This document shows, piece by piece, positions 15,975 through 23,559 of a stretch of 24,304 bases of DNA. The first letter of the stretch is position 1, and each line of letters starts with the position of its first letter. A program made the position numbers and the translations under genes. The notes below the pieces were generated by a model. It saw only the letters and a program-made list of their open reading frames with translations, was not told the origin of the DNA and made no database searches. Source of the stretch: an uncultured Eubacteriales bacterium (GTDB lineage Bacteria; Bacillota; Clostridia; Oscillospirales; Butyricicoccaceae); contig USML01000020.1 in NCBI GenBank assembly GCA_900555855.1, forward strand, positions 1-24,304, in the 5' to 3' direction.

Positions 15975-16471
15975 TCTGTATCCTCCAGTTGATCGGCATA
16001 GCGCCGCAGCGCCGCCCGGATCTCCTCCCAGGAAAATCCCCGGCGGAACAAACCGTCGGAGACCTTTTTCAGCATCCGGCGGTCCGGGGCCTGCCCACTC
16101 AGTTTTCCCTCGATATAGCGCCGCAGGCGCTCCGGATCGGCCTGATATTCCTCCATGGCCGCTTCCAGCGCCTCCGGCTCCAGCTTCTTTTCCCGCAGCT
16201 CCTGCCGGATGCGGCCCGCGCCGTAGCCCCGGGCGGAAAGCTCCCGCACCAGCAGACGGCCGTATTCCGCGTCGTTCAGATAGCCCAGCTGCTGCAGCCG
16301 CTCCACCGCGTATTCCGCAAGCTCCGGCTCCAGCCCCTTTTCCAGCAGCCGGTCATACAGGGCGCGGGCGCTCCGCTGACGGTACTGCAATACATTGGCC
16401 GCAGTGCGCAGCGCCCTGTCCCGGGCCTGCTGCTCCGGCGACTCCGTCAAAACAGGCTCCACGGGGCTCAA
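15971..16471 (-). CDS. recX: RecX regulatory protein
   Basis: This is a 166-residue helical protein that binds RecA filaments and modulates recombinase activity. The three-helix RecX repeats are visible: [40 protein letters not shown] and a C-terminal [14 protein letters not shown]. It directly follows recA, its usual partner. Its likely start is a TTG at 16471 overlapping the recA stop (TTGA). A GTG at 16462 is the other candidate, and neither has a strong ribosome site, which fits translational coupling to recA. It overlaps rimO by four bases. The family call is strong; only the start is uncertain. Confidence 0.9.
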   Translation of the reverse strand: MSPVEPVLTESPEQQARDRALRTAANVLQYRQRSARALYDRLLEKGLEPELAEYAVERLQQLGYLNDAEYGRLLVRELSARGYGAGRIRQELREKKLEPEALEAAMEEYQADPERLRRYIEGKLSGQAPDRRMLKKVSDGLFRRGFSWEEIRAALRRYADQLEDTE

Positions 16472-17580
16472 TCGTCTTCAAAATCGTCGGCAAAGACCTC
16501 TACGCTGCCGTTTTTCCCGCCCCGGGCAGGGGCCTTGGCGGCAGGCGCAGCCTTGGCCGAAGCGCTCTTCCCAGGCTCGCCCTTGGCGGCGGGCTGCTCC
16601 TGATTCTTGAGCTTTTCGATGATCTGGGCCTCCACCTGGGCCATGATCTCCGGGTGCTCCCGGAAATACTGCTTGGCGGCATCCCGGCCCTGGCCCAGAC
16701 GCTCGTCGCCCATATAGAACCAGGCGCCGGACTTCTGCAGCAGGCCGAACTTCAGGCCCATATCCAGCACCTCGCCCACCCGGGAGATGCCCTCGCCGTA
16801 CATGATGTCGAACTCCGCCTCCTTGAAGGGCGGCGCGATCTTGTTTTTGACCACCTTGGCCCGCACCCGGTTGCCCACGGGGGTGGAGCCGTTTTTCAGC
16901 GTCTCGGTGCGGCGGATATCAATGCGGACGCTGGCATAGAACTTCAGCGCGCGGCCGCCGGTGGTGGTCTCGGGGTTGCCGTACATGACGCCGATCTTTT
17001 CCCGCAGCTGGTTGATGAAGATCACCGCGCAGTTGCCCTTGGAAATGGCGCCGGCCAGCTTGCGCAGGGCCTGGCTCATCAGGCGGGCCTGCAGGCCAAC
17101 AAAGCTGTCGCCCATTTCGCCCTCGATCTCCGCCTTGGGCACCAGGGCCGCCACGCTGTCCACCACCAGCACATCCACCGCGCCGGAGCGCACCAGCGCT
17201 TCCGCGATCTCCAGGGCCTGCTCGCCGGTGTCCGGCTGGGAGACCAGAAGGCTGTCGGTATCCACGCCCAGCGCCTTGGCATAGACCGGATCCAGCGCAT
17301 GCTCTGCGTCGATAAAGGCGGCTTCGCCGCCCTGCTTCTGGGCGGAAGCCACCACATGGAGCGCCAGCGTGGTCTTGCCGGAGGATTCCGGCCCGTAGAC
17401 CTCGATGATGCGTCCCCGGGGGACGCCGCCGATGCCCAGCGCCACATCCAGCGAAAGAGACCCAGTGGAAATAGCCTCCACCTGCATGGCCGCGTTTTCG
17501 CCCAGACGCATCACCGTACCCTTGCCGAATTGCTTCTCCAGCTGCTGCAGCGCGGTTTCCAGAGCTTTCTGTTTGTCCAT
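16468..17580 (-). CDS. recA: Recombinase RecA
   Basis: This is a 370-residue ATP-dependent strand-exchange protein that also triggers LexA self-cleavage in the SOS response. Walker [10 protein letters not shown] is at 63-71, Walker B is [17 protein letters not shown], and loop 2 spans [19 protein letters not shown]. The core is canonical. The C-terminal tail after about residue 325 is a low-complexity Ala/Lys/Gly linker ending in an acidic cluster (FADDFEDD), longer than in Bacillus. GAGGTG precedes the ATG. The promoter overlaps a LexA box (17648-17661), so the gene should be DNA-damage inducible. It is first in a run with recX, rimO, pgsA and cysS. Confidence 0.98.
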   Translation of the reverse strand: MDKQKALETALQQLEKQFGKGTVMRLGENAAMQVEAISTGSLSLDVALGIGGVPRGRIIEVYGPESSGKTTLALHVVASAQKQGGEAAFIDAEHALDPVYAKALGVDTDSLLVSQPDTGEQALEIAEALVRSGAVDVLVVDSVAALVPKAEIEGEMGDSFVGLQARLMSQALRKLAGAISKGNCAVIFINQLREKIGVMYGNPETTTGGRALKFYASVRIDIRRTETLKNGSTPVGNRVRAKVVKNKIAPPFKEAEFDIMYGEGISRVGEVLDMGLKFGLLQKSGAWFYMGDERLGQGRDAAKQYFREHPEIMAQVEAQIIEKLKNQEQPAAKGEPGKSASAKAAPAAKAPARGGKNGSVEVFADDFEDD

Positions 17581-17622
17581 TTTCAGGCACCTCTTTTATC
17601 GTAAAATCATCTGTTTTTCTTT

Positions 17623-17651
17623 AATATAGCATAGAAAAAGCAAAAACGCAA
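17623..17651 (-). promoter_or_regulatory. recA promoter
   Basis: On the minus strand, TTGCGT (17651-17646), a 17-base spacer and TATATT (17628-17623) lie 42 bases upstream of the recA ATG. The -35 box overlaps the LexA site. Confidence 0.75.
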
Positions 17652-17661
17652 CATTTGTTCG
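17648..17661 (-). promoter_or_regulatory. LexA (SOS) box at the recA promoter
   Basis: The minus strand reads CGAACAAATGTTGC, matching 12 of 14 positions of the Gram-positive LexA consensus CGAACRNRYGTTYG. It overlaps the recA -35 box, the usual place for repression by LexA. Its left edge on the minus strand lies one base after the stop codon of the restriction endonuclease gene. Confidence 0.8.
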
Positions 17662-17662
17662 A

Positions 17663-18373
17663 TTAAAACACATAATACCGGAAGGTGGTCTCCGCGATCT
17701 CCTTCATGATCTCAAACATCTCATCCTCCGTCCATTCCGCCTCCCGGAAATACATGGAGACCGGCGCAAAGGCGTTGTGGTCGGCGCTGCCGTCCCGCTT
17801 GAAGACATAGGTGCGGTTCAGCGGATAAAACTCGTTGAGCATGCTCACCTTGGACAGCACGGTCTTTTCCTCCGGACGGAAATCGCAGCCTGAGCCGAAG
17901 CAGACGAAGGGCGTGACCTTGTCCTGATTCATCATGGCCCGGATGCCGGTGAGATTTTTTCCCAGCCGCTCGATGGCGTTGCCCGTGGCCTGGGCGGTCT
18001 TGCCCTCCCGGAGCCGCTGGTCGTTGGTCCCCTGATGCTTGACCTCGGCAAAGAGCAGCGGCAGCTTTTCTCCGTCCTTTTCCAGAAACAGCACGCCGCC
18101 GTCCGGAATGATGCTCCGGTCCAGATAATCGAAGTCAAACTCCCTGCGGCAGCCGTTTCGCCGGATATGGGCCACCATATCCTCCACCTTCAGCGCCTTT
18201 TCAAAGGCCAGACCGCAGCCGGGATAGGTCTCCGCAAAGTCGAACCGGGCCTGCAGATAGCCGATCACCCGCTGCATGGCGGCGTAGACGGCCTTGTCCT
18301 CCAGCTGGGACTTTCGGTTTTTGGGCTTGTGCTGCTCCGTGCGCAGGCGAAGGCGGTCTGATTGCCGCGGCAT
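17663..18373 (-). CDS. EcoRI-family type II restriction endonuclease
   Basis: This is a 236-residue nuclease whose sequence aligns along its length with EcoRI (277 residues): RTEQHK near the N-terminus (EcoRI has RLTEQHK), then SIIPDGGVLFLEKDGEK and LLFAEVKHQG. These carry the PD-(D/E)xK catalytic residues Asp91, Glu110 and Lys112, plus His113-Gln114. GNAIER (131-136) matches the EcoRI DNA-recognition arm, and MFEIMKEIAETTFR matches its C-terminal helix. In the recognition strand, EcoRI MAAGNA reads QATGNA here, so the cut site may be GAATTC or a relative. GGGAGGA precedes the ATG. It follows the adenine methyltransferase by 26 bases and ends just before the recA LexA box. It has no active-site damage. 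Site specificity is inference. Confidence 0.9.
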   Translation of the reverse strand: MPRQSDRLRLRTEQHKPKNRKSQLEDKAVYAAMQRVIGYLQARFDFAETYPGCGLAFEKALKVEDMVAHIRRNGCRREFDFDYLDRSIIPDGGVLFLEKDGEKLPLLFAEVKHQGTNDQRLREGKTAQATGNAIERLGKNLTGIRAMMNQDKVTPFVCFGSGCDFRPEEKTVLSKVSMLNEFYPLNRTYVFKRDGSADHNAFAPVSMYFREAEWTEDEMFEIMKEIAETTFRYYVF

Positions 18374-18399
18374 AAACGAATCCTCCCTTCCCGGCGGCC

Positions 18400-19512
18400 T
18401 CAGGCCCCGGTGTCCACCAGAAACAGATATTCCGAAACATAGGTCTCTCTCGCCGCCAGATTGCGGGAGGCCCGATAGGCGTTGTAGCGGATCTCCTGCC
18501 GCCGGACCCGTCCCAGACCGGAGAGCAGCCGCTCCATCTCGGCAAGGGGGATAAAGCCCTCGGAATTGTAGGAGACCAGCAAAAACCGGGCCCGAAGCCC
18601 CTGAAGCAGGGCGGAAAAGGCCGCCAGCGCCCGGCCGGCCTTGTTATAATCCGAGCGGTTCCAGTCCTCCGGAATGCCGGAGACCCGGCTGCACCGTTCC
18701 GGAAGACGGTTTTCCGCGATGAGATTCAGCATGAAATAATTGGAGCCGTAGGGATGCTGGTTATAGGGCGGATCCAGATAGGCCAGATCCAGCGGCGGTA
18801 GCAGCGCCGGCAGCGCGGCCGCGTCCTGCTGCAGCACCCGGCTCTCGCAGCAAAAGCGGGAAAGCACCGGCTCCTGCACCTGAATGGGCGAAAGGATCCG
18901 GGAAAGAGCGTTTTCTCCGTTGCCGCCAAACTTTCCAAGGCCCGTGCGGCTGTCTTTATAAAAGCCCTTGAACACCCCGCCGGTATTGTTGTGGACGGAG
19001 GCCTCCGCCAGCAGAGGCGCCAGAAAATAGGACTGCAGCGGCGCAGGCATGGATCCGATCTCCGCCCGCAGCGTGTCGATGCGCCGGGCGTTTTCCGCGG
19101 TGTAGAAGACCCGCTCCCCCGGCCGGATGTTTTTGTCGTCTGCGGGTGCATAGTGCCGGGCGATGATGCCCTCCAGCAGCGGCTGCTCCAGCCGCCGCTC
19201 CAGCGTCTGCCGCCAGCGGGCGCATTCCGCCGCGGGGTAGTCCTCCCGGTTCGTCAGGTAACATTCGTTGATGACGCGGCTGTAGGTCTCCAGATCGTTC
19301 ACATAGAGCAGGGCGGCGTGCTGCTTCAAAAGCCTTGCCACCGCGCCGGAGCCGGAAAACACATCGGCGCACACCAGCCTCCGCCCGCCCAGCGCCTGCC
19401 GCGCCAGCCGGATCTGCCGGTCGATCTGGGGCAGCAGCGCCCGCTTGTTGCCAAGATAGGTGATGAGCTGGGAGGTAAGATAGGCCGGATCCTCCCGGAT
19501 TCTTCCGGTCAT
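18400..19512 (-). CDS. D12-class DNA N6-adenine methyltransferase (partner of the EcoRI-like nuclease)
   Basis: This is a 370-residue DNA methyltransferase of the alpha/D12 (Dam-like) class. Motif X-like ITYLGNKRALLPQI (17-30) is followed by the SAM-binding FSGSG (52-56) and VND (71-73), and by the catalytic DPPYNQHPYGSNYF (247-260). The order X-I-IV places it with N6-adenine methylases; residues 90-240 form the target-recognition region. It probably methylates the site cut by the adjacent EcoRI-like nuclease, protecting host DNA. From memory, the methylases of EcoRI and RsrI are of other classes, so this pairing is unusual. The ATG overlaps the prmC stop (ATGA), so it is translationally coupled to a housekeeping gene. 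Codon use resembles its neighbours. Confidence 0.88.
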   Translation of the reverse strand: MTGRIREDPAYLTSQLITYLGNKRALLPQIDRQIRLARQALGGRRLVCADVFSGSGAVARLLKQHAALLYVNDLETYSRVINECYLTNREDYPAAECARWRQTLERRLEQPLLEGIIARHYAPADDKNIRPGERVFYTAENARRIDTLRAEIGSMPAPLQSYFLAPLLAEASVHNNTGGVFKGFYKDSRTGLGKFGGNGENALSRILSPIQVQEPVLSRFCCESRVLQQDAAALPALLPPLDLAYLDPPYNQHPYGSNYFMLNLIAENRLPERCSRVSGIPEDWNRSDYNKAGRALAAFSALLQGLRARFLLVSYNSEGFIPLAEMERLLSGLGRVRRQEIRYNAYRASRNLAARETYVSEYLFLVDTGA

Positions 19513-20375
19513 AGGCCCTGTTCCCAGCAGCCCGTCACCACCCGTTCCACGCCGGCCAGATCGCAGAAATACTGCACCTTGCTGTAGCCCGCCTGCTCCA
19601 GAATGGCCATGACGGCCTCAAACTGTCCCAGCCCCACCTCAAAGGCCAGCGTTCCGCCGGAGGTCAGGGCCGGCGCATAGTTCCGGCTGACGGCCCGGTA
19701 AAAGTCCAGCCCGTCTGCGCCGCCGTCCAGCGCCATATGTGGCTCCTTCTGCACCTCGATGTCCAGCGTGGGGATCTCCTCCGTGGGGATATAGGGCGGA
19801 TTGCACACGATGAGCTGGAAGCGGCCCAGCACCGGATCCGCCGGCTTTGCGGCGTCTGCCTGAAAGGCCAGCGCCCGCCCCGTCAGGTGCAGGGCGGTAA
19901 TATTGTGCCGGGCGACCTCCAGCGCAGGCTCGGAAAGATCGGCAAAGACGCCGTGGATCTCGTCGCTGACATGCTTCAGGATCGCCAGGCCCACGCAGCC
20001 CGTGCCGCAGCACAGATCCAGAAAGCGGCCCCGGGTCCGGCTGCTCATCAGGGCAATGCCCCGTTCTGCCAGCGTCTCCGTGTCCGGCCGGGGGATCAGC
20101 GTGTCCTCCGTCACCTCCAGCGGCAGGCCGTAAAACTCCCACCGGCCGGTGATGTGCTGCAGGGGCACGCCGCTGTAGCGCCGCGCCTTCAGCGCGTCGA
20201 TCTTCGCCTCGTCCTTTTCGAAAATATACTGTCCGCGCTTTTCAAAGAATTCCTCCGGCCCCAGCCCCAGCGCAAAGGCCACCAGCTCCCGGGCCTCCAG
20301 AGAATAGCCCGCGATGCCCCTTCGCTTGAACTCGGCCCGAAGGTCCAGATATGCGTCGTTTACCGTTCGGATCAT
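19509..20375 (-). CDS. prmC: Release factor glutamine methyltransferase PrmC
   Basis: This is a 288-residue SAM-dependent enzyme that methylates the glutamine of the GGQ motif in peptide-chain release factors RF1 and RF2. The N-terminal helical domain includes PLQHITGRWEFYG (71-83). The methyltransferase domain follows, with IPRPDTE (94-100), SAM-binding FLDLCCGTGCVGLA (118-131) and catalytic NPPY (192-195). The ATG shares one base with the DUF1385 stop (TAATG). The end overlaps the DNA methylase gene (ATGA). In many Bacillota prfA (RF1) sits beside prmC; here the restriction-modification pair is in that place and prfA is not in the window. Confidence 0.95.
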   Translation of the reverse strand: MIRTVNDAYLDLRAEFKRRGIAGYSLEARELVAFALGLGPEEFFEKRGQYIFEKDEAKIDALKARRYSGVPLQHITGRWEFYGLPLEVTEDTLIPRPDTETLAERGIALMSSRTRGRFLDLCCGTGCVGLAILKHVSDEIHGVFADLSEPALEVARHNITALHLTGRALAFQADAAKPADPVLGRFQLIVCNPPYIPTEEIPTLDIEVQKEPHMALDGGADGLDFYRAVSRNYAPALTSGGTLAFEVGLGQFEAVMAILEQAGYSKVQYFCDLAGVERVVTGCWEQGL

Positions 20376-21328
20376 TACCAGTTGTCCTCCTCTTCCCGCT
20401 GGGGGATGACTTCCTTCATGGCAAGGATGGCCACCTCGATCATGGAGTCGTCCGGCTCCGCCGTGGTGAGCCGCTGCAGCGCCAGCCCCGGCGCCCGCAG
20501 GGCCATGGTGAACCAGTTGTCGTGCCGCCCTGCAAAGCGGTTGATCTCGTAGCTGATGCCCGCCACCACCGGCAGCATGCACAGCCGCAGCGCCATCCGC
20601 GCCAGCGGGCTGCCCCAGCGCAGCAGGGAGAAGAGCAAAATGCTCAGAAGCATCACCATAAACAGAAAGCTGGTGCCGCACCGGGGATGGAAGCGGCTGC
20701 AGGGGCGCACATTGTCCACCGTCAGCTCCAGACCCTTTTCATAGCAGGTGATGGTCTTGTGCTCCGCGCCGTGATACATATAGGTCCGATGCACATCCTT
20801 CTGCCGGGAGGTGATGAAAATGAAGGCCAGAAAGATGCAGATGCGGAAGGCGCCCTCGATCAGGTTCCGCAAAATGGCGGGCATCCGGTCGCCCAAAAGG
20901 CCCGCCAGCAGCGTGGGCAGCAGGATAAACAGCGCGATGGGAATGGCAATGCCGAAGACCATGGCCGCGCCCATCAGCACCTTTTCCAGCTTTTCCGAGC
21001 CCAGCTTGCGCTCCAGCCACTGCTCAAAGCGGCCCGGCTCCGCCGCGTCGCCGTCCTCGATAAAATCTGCGGAATAGGTCAGGGCGCCCATGCCGAATTT
21101 CATGGAATCCCAGAAGGACACCACGCCCCGCACCACCGGCAGTCTGGCCCAGGCGCCGTGGGTATTGGTGCCGTGGGGCTCCAGCTTGACCACCGGCTCC
21201 TGCCCGGGCTTGCGGCAAACGATGGCCGTCCGCTCCGGGCCGCGCATCAGGATGCCCTCAATGAGCGCCTGACCGGCGATGGTGGTCTTTTTTCCGTTTT
21301 TATTCTGATTTTTGTTGTCGTTTGCCAT
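20375..21328 (-). CDS. DUF1385 (YqhQ-like) membrane protein
   Basis: This is a 317-residue protein of the DUF1385/YqhQ family, common beside prmC in Clostridia; its biochemical role is unknown. Family blocks seen are TTIAGQALIEGILMRGP (near the N-terminus), LPVVRGVVSFWDSM, YHGAEHKTITCYEKG and HPRCGTSFLFMVMLLS. Hydrophobic segments at about 125-145 and 162-180, and after the HPRCGTSF block, suggest four or five membrane spans. The ATG at 21328 is chosen for its AAAGGAG site nine bases upstream; the alternative ATG at 21352 overlaps the kinase stop as ATGA but lacks such a site. It is followed directly by prmC (TAATG) and preceded by the sensor kinase gene. Confidence 0.88.
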   Translation of the reverse strand: MANDNKNQNKNGKKTTIAGQALIEGILMRGPERTAIVCRKPGQEPVVKLEPHGTNTHGAWARLPVVRGVVSFWDSMKFGMGALTYSADFIEDGDAAEPGRFEQWLERKLGSEKLEKVLMGAAMVFGIAIPIALFILLPTLLAGLLGDRMPAILRNLIEGAFRICIFLAFIFITSRQKDVHRTYMYHGAEHKTITCYEKGLELTVDNVRPCSRFHPRCGTSFLFMVMLLSILLFSLLRWGSPLARMALRLCMLPVVAGISYEINRFAGRHDNWFTMALRAPGLALQRLTTAEPDDSMIEVAILAMKEVIPQREEEDNW

Positions 21329-21348
21329 AAAAGGTCTCTCCTTTGCGC

Positions 21349-22821
21349 TCATGCTTCCCCGGAAGCCTTGCGATACAGCGGCAGGGTGATGATCACATCC
21401 GTCCCCTGCCCCAGGGTGCTCTCAATATCCAGCGTGCCGCCGTGCATCTGCACGATGTCGCTGCAGACGGAAAGGCCGATGCCTGTGCCGCGGCCCTTGG
21501 CGCTGCCCTTATAAAACTTCTGCTTGACGAAGGGCAGCTCGTCCGGCGGGATGCCCTGACCAAAATCCCGGATGTGTACCACGGCGCTGCCCTCCGCCGC
21601 CTGAGCCGTGACCTGGACCCGGTCGCCGTCCTTGCCGTATTTTCCGGCGTTGTCGATGATGTTCAGAAACACCTGCTTCAGCCGGTTTCGGTCGGCAAAG
21701 ACCATCAGCGGCTCCTCCGGCTCCTCATAGTCGATGCGCAGGCCCTCCTGCCGGAGCATATCGGTGTAGGTGAACACTGCATCGTAAAGCTCGCCCCGCA
21801 GGTCGAAGGGCTCCGTTTGCAGGCGCATACCGCCGCTCTCGATGCGGGAAAAATCCAAAAGCTCCTCCACCATCTGCGAGAGGCGGCGGGTCTCCTTTTT
21901 GATGATATCCAGCCCCTGCAGCGCCAGCGTATGATCGTCCAGCCCGCTCTCCACGGTGTCTGTCCAGCCGGCGATGGCCGTCAGCGGCGTGCGCAGCTCG
22001 TGGGAAACGGAGGAGATAAAGTCGTTTTTCGTTTTTTCCGACCGGGAAAGCTCCGAGGACATCTCGTTCAGCGTCCGGCACAGCTCCCCGATCTCGTCGT
22101 CGTATTCCGTGTCGATCTGGATGCCGTATTGTCCGCCGGTGATCTTTTTGGCGAATTCATTGATCTTCAAAACCGGCGTCACGATGGAGCGCAGGAAAAA
22201 GCTGTTGGAAAAGATCACCAGTGCCGCGATCACCGCAAACACGCCGGCGGCAATGAGATAGACCTGCACCAGCTGCCGGTCCAGCTGCTGGAGCGAGGTC
22301 ACATAGCGCACGGCGCCGATGATCCGGCCGCTTTTGTAAAACAGCGGCGCCGTCACCGCCATGACCTTTTCCTCCGTCAGCGTGTCGTAGCCCACATAGG
22401 GCGCGATCCTGCCGGTGGAAAAGGCCTGAGAGATCTCCTCCGTCTGAGGCGTGAAGCCCGCCGTCAGGCCGTTGGAGGAAAACATCACCCTGCCCCGGTC
22501 GTCCAGCATCTGCATCTCCACCCGGTCTGCCAGACCGAAGCTCTGGACCATGTTGCGGCCGTATTCATAAAACTCGCTGTAGCTGGAGCTGAAATAGCGG
22601 TTCATGTATTTGGCCTGAGTGTCTGCCCGGGTGGCCAGCAGCGACTCCATGGCGGAATAGTAGTAATAGGTCACGCCCATGGCTGCTACCAGCGCCAGCA
22701 GCAGCAGCACCAGCAGCACCATGCTGATGCTGTTGAGAAACCAGCGCCGCTTGATGCCGCTCTCCAGCCCCAGCCGGGCCAGAAAGGGCTTTTTTCCCTT
22801 GTGCTTTGCTTCTGCGGGCAT
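21349..22821 (-). CDS. Two-component sensor histidine kinase (HAMP, HisKA)
   Basis: This is a 490-residue membrane kinase that phosphorylates the adjacent response regulator. TM1 spans about 31-52 (MVLLVLLLLALVAAMG). An extracellular or PAS-like sensor covers 55-183, TM2 is 187-206, and a HAMP linker covers 207-262. The phosphoacceptor is His274 in SSVSHELRTPL. ATP-binding motifs are Asn391 (NIIDNAGKYGK), DFGQGIP (419-425) and GRGTGIGLSV (443-452). The arrangement resembles WalK/PhoR kinases. The ATG at 22821 was chosen for AAAGGAG seven bases upstream; a GTG at 22884 lies inside the regulator gene. The signal sensed is unknown. Confidence 0.93.
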   Translation of the reverse strand: MPAEAKHKGKKPFLARLGLESGIKRRWFLNSISMVLLVLLLLALVAAMGVTYYYYSAMESLLATRADTQAKYMNRYFSSSYSEFYEYGRNMVQSFGLADRVEMQMLDDRGRVMFSSNGLTAGFTPQTEEISQAFSTGRIAPYVGYDTLTEEKVMAVTAPLFYKSGRIIGAVRYVTSLQQLDRQLVQVYLIAAGVFAVIAALVIFSNSFFLRSIVTPVLKINEFAKKITGGQYGIQIDTEYDDEIGELCRTLNEMSSELSRSEKTKNDFISSVSHELRTPLTAIAGWTDTVESGLDDHTLALQGLDIIKKETRRLSQMVEELLDFSRIESGGMRLQTEPFDLRGELYDAVFTYTDMLRQEGLRIDYEEPEEPLMVFADRNRLKQVFLNIIDNAGKYGKDGDRVQVTAQAAEGSAVVHIRDFGQGIPPDELPFVKQKFYKGSAKGRGTGIGLSVCSDIVQMHGGTLDIESTLGQGTDVIITLPLYRKASGEA

Positions 22822-22871
22822 GGGCGCGCTCCTTTCTTCGGGATATTCTTCGGGATAAGCTCCGGCGGCCC

Positions 22872-23558
22872 TCAGGCCTGCCACTTATAGCCGTAGCCCC
22901 AGACGGTGACGATATGCCGGGGGGCGGCGGCGTCTTCCTCGATCTTCAGCCGCAGACGGCGGATGTTCACATCCACCACCTTCAGATCCCCCTGATATTC
23001 CGGACCCCAGACCAGCGCCAGAATATTGTCCCGGGAGAGGGCCTTGTCCGGGTTTTCCAAAAAGGTCTTCATGATCAGATATTCCACCTGGGTCAGCTCG
23101 ATCTTCTTGCCCAGGCATTTCAGCTCCCGGGAGCGCAGATTCAGTTCATAATCCCCGCTGACCAGACTGTCGCTCTGGAAGCCCGCGCCGCAGACCCGGC
23201 GGTAGAGCGCGTCTACCCGGGCCACCAGCTCCGCCACGGAGAAGGGCTTGGTCACATAATCGTCTGCGCCGGTCATCAGGCCCGTGACCCGGTCGCTCTC
23301 CTGCCCCATGGCCGTGAGCATGATGACGCCCATCTTGCTGCCCATGCCCCGGATGCGGCGGCACACATCAAAGCCGCTGATGTCCGGCAGCATCACATCC
23401 AGAATGGCGATGGCCACATCCCGGTGGTCCCGGAGATGCTCTGCCGCTTCCTCGCCCAGCGCGAACTCCACGGTCTCATAGCCGGCCCGCTTCAGGTTGA
23501 TCACCACAAAGGCGCGGATATTGTCCTCATCCTCCAGCACAAGCACTTTTTTCTTCAT
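22872..23558 (-). CDS. OmpR/PhoB-family response regulator
   Basis: This is a 228-residue DNA-binding regulator. The receiver domain (1-115) has the acidic pair near residue 10 (VLEDED), phospho-acceptor Asp54 (AILDVMLPD), Thr82 (MLTAMG) and Lys104 (YVTKPFS). The winged-helix DNA-binding domain (about 130-225) ends VWGYGYKW, the typical PhoB/OmpR close. GGAGGA lies eight bases before the ATG. One base separates it from the stop of the upstream secreted-type gene, and the kinase follows 50 bases later, so all three are in one operon. Targets are not known; the overall look is WalR/PhoP-like. Confidence 0.94.
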   Translation of the reverse strand: MKKKVLVLEDEDNIRAFVVINLKRAGYETVEFALGEEAAEHLRDHRDVAIAILDVMLPDISGFDVCRRIRGMGSKMGVIMLTAMGQESDRVTGLMTGADDYVTKPFSVAELVARVDALYRRVCGAGFQSDSLVSGDYELNLRSRELKCLGKKIELTQVEYLIMKTFLENPDKALSRDNILALVWGPEYQGDLKVVDVNIRRLRLKIEEDAAAPRHIVTVWGYGYKWQA

Positions 23559-23559
23559 C

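Noticed and set aside
15796..17604. A 602-codon open frame on the plus strand
   Set aside because: It covers recX and recA on the other strand; both are certain genes with conserved motifs.
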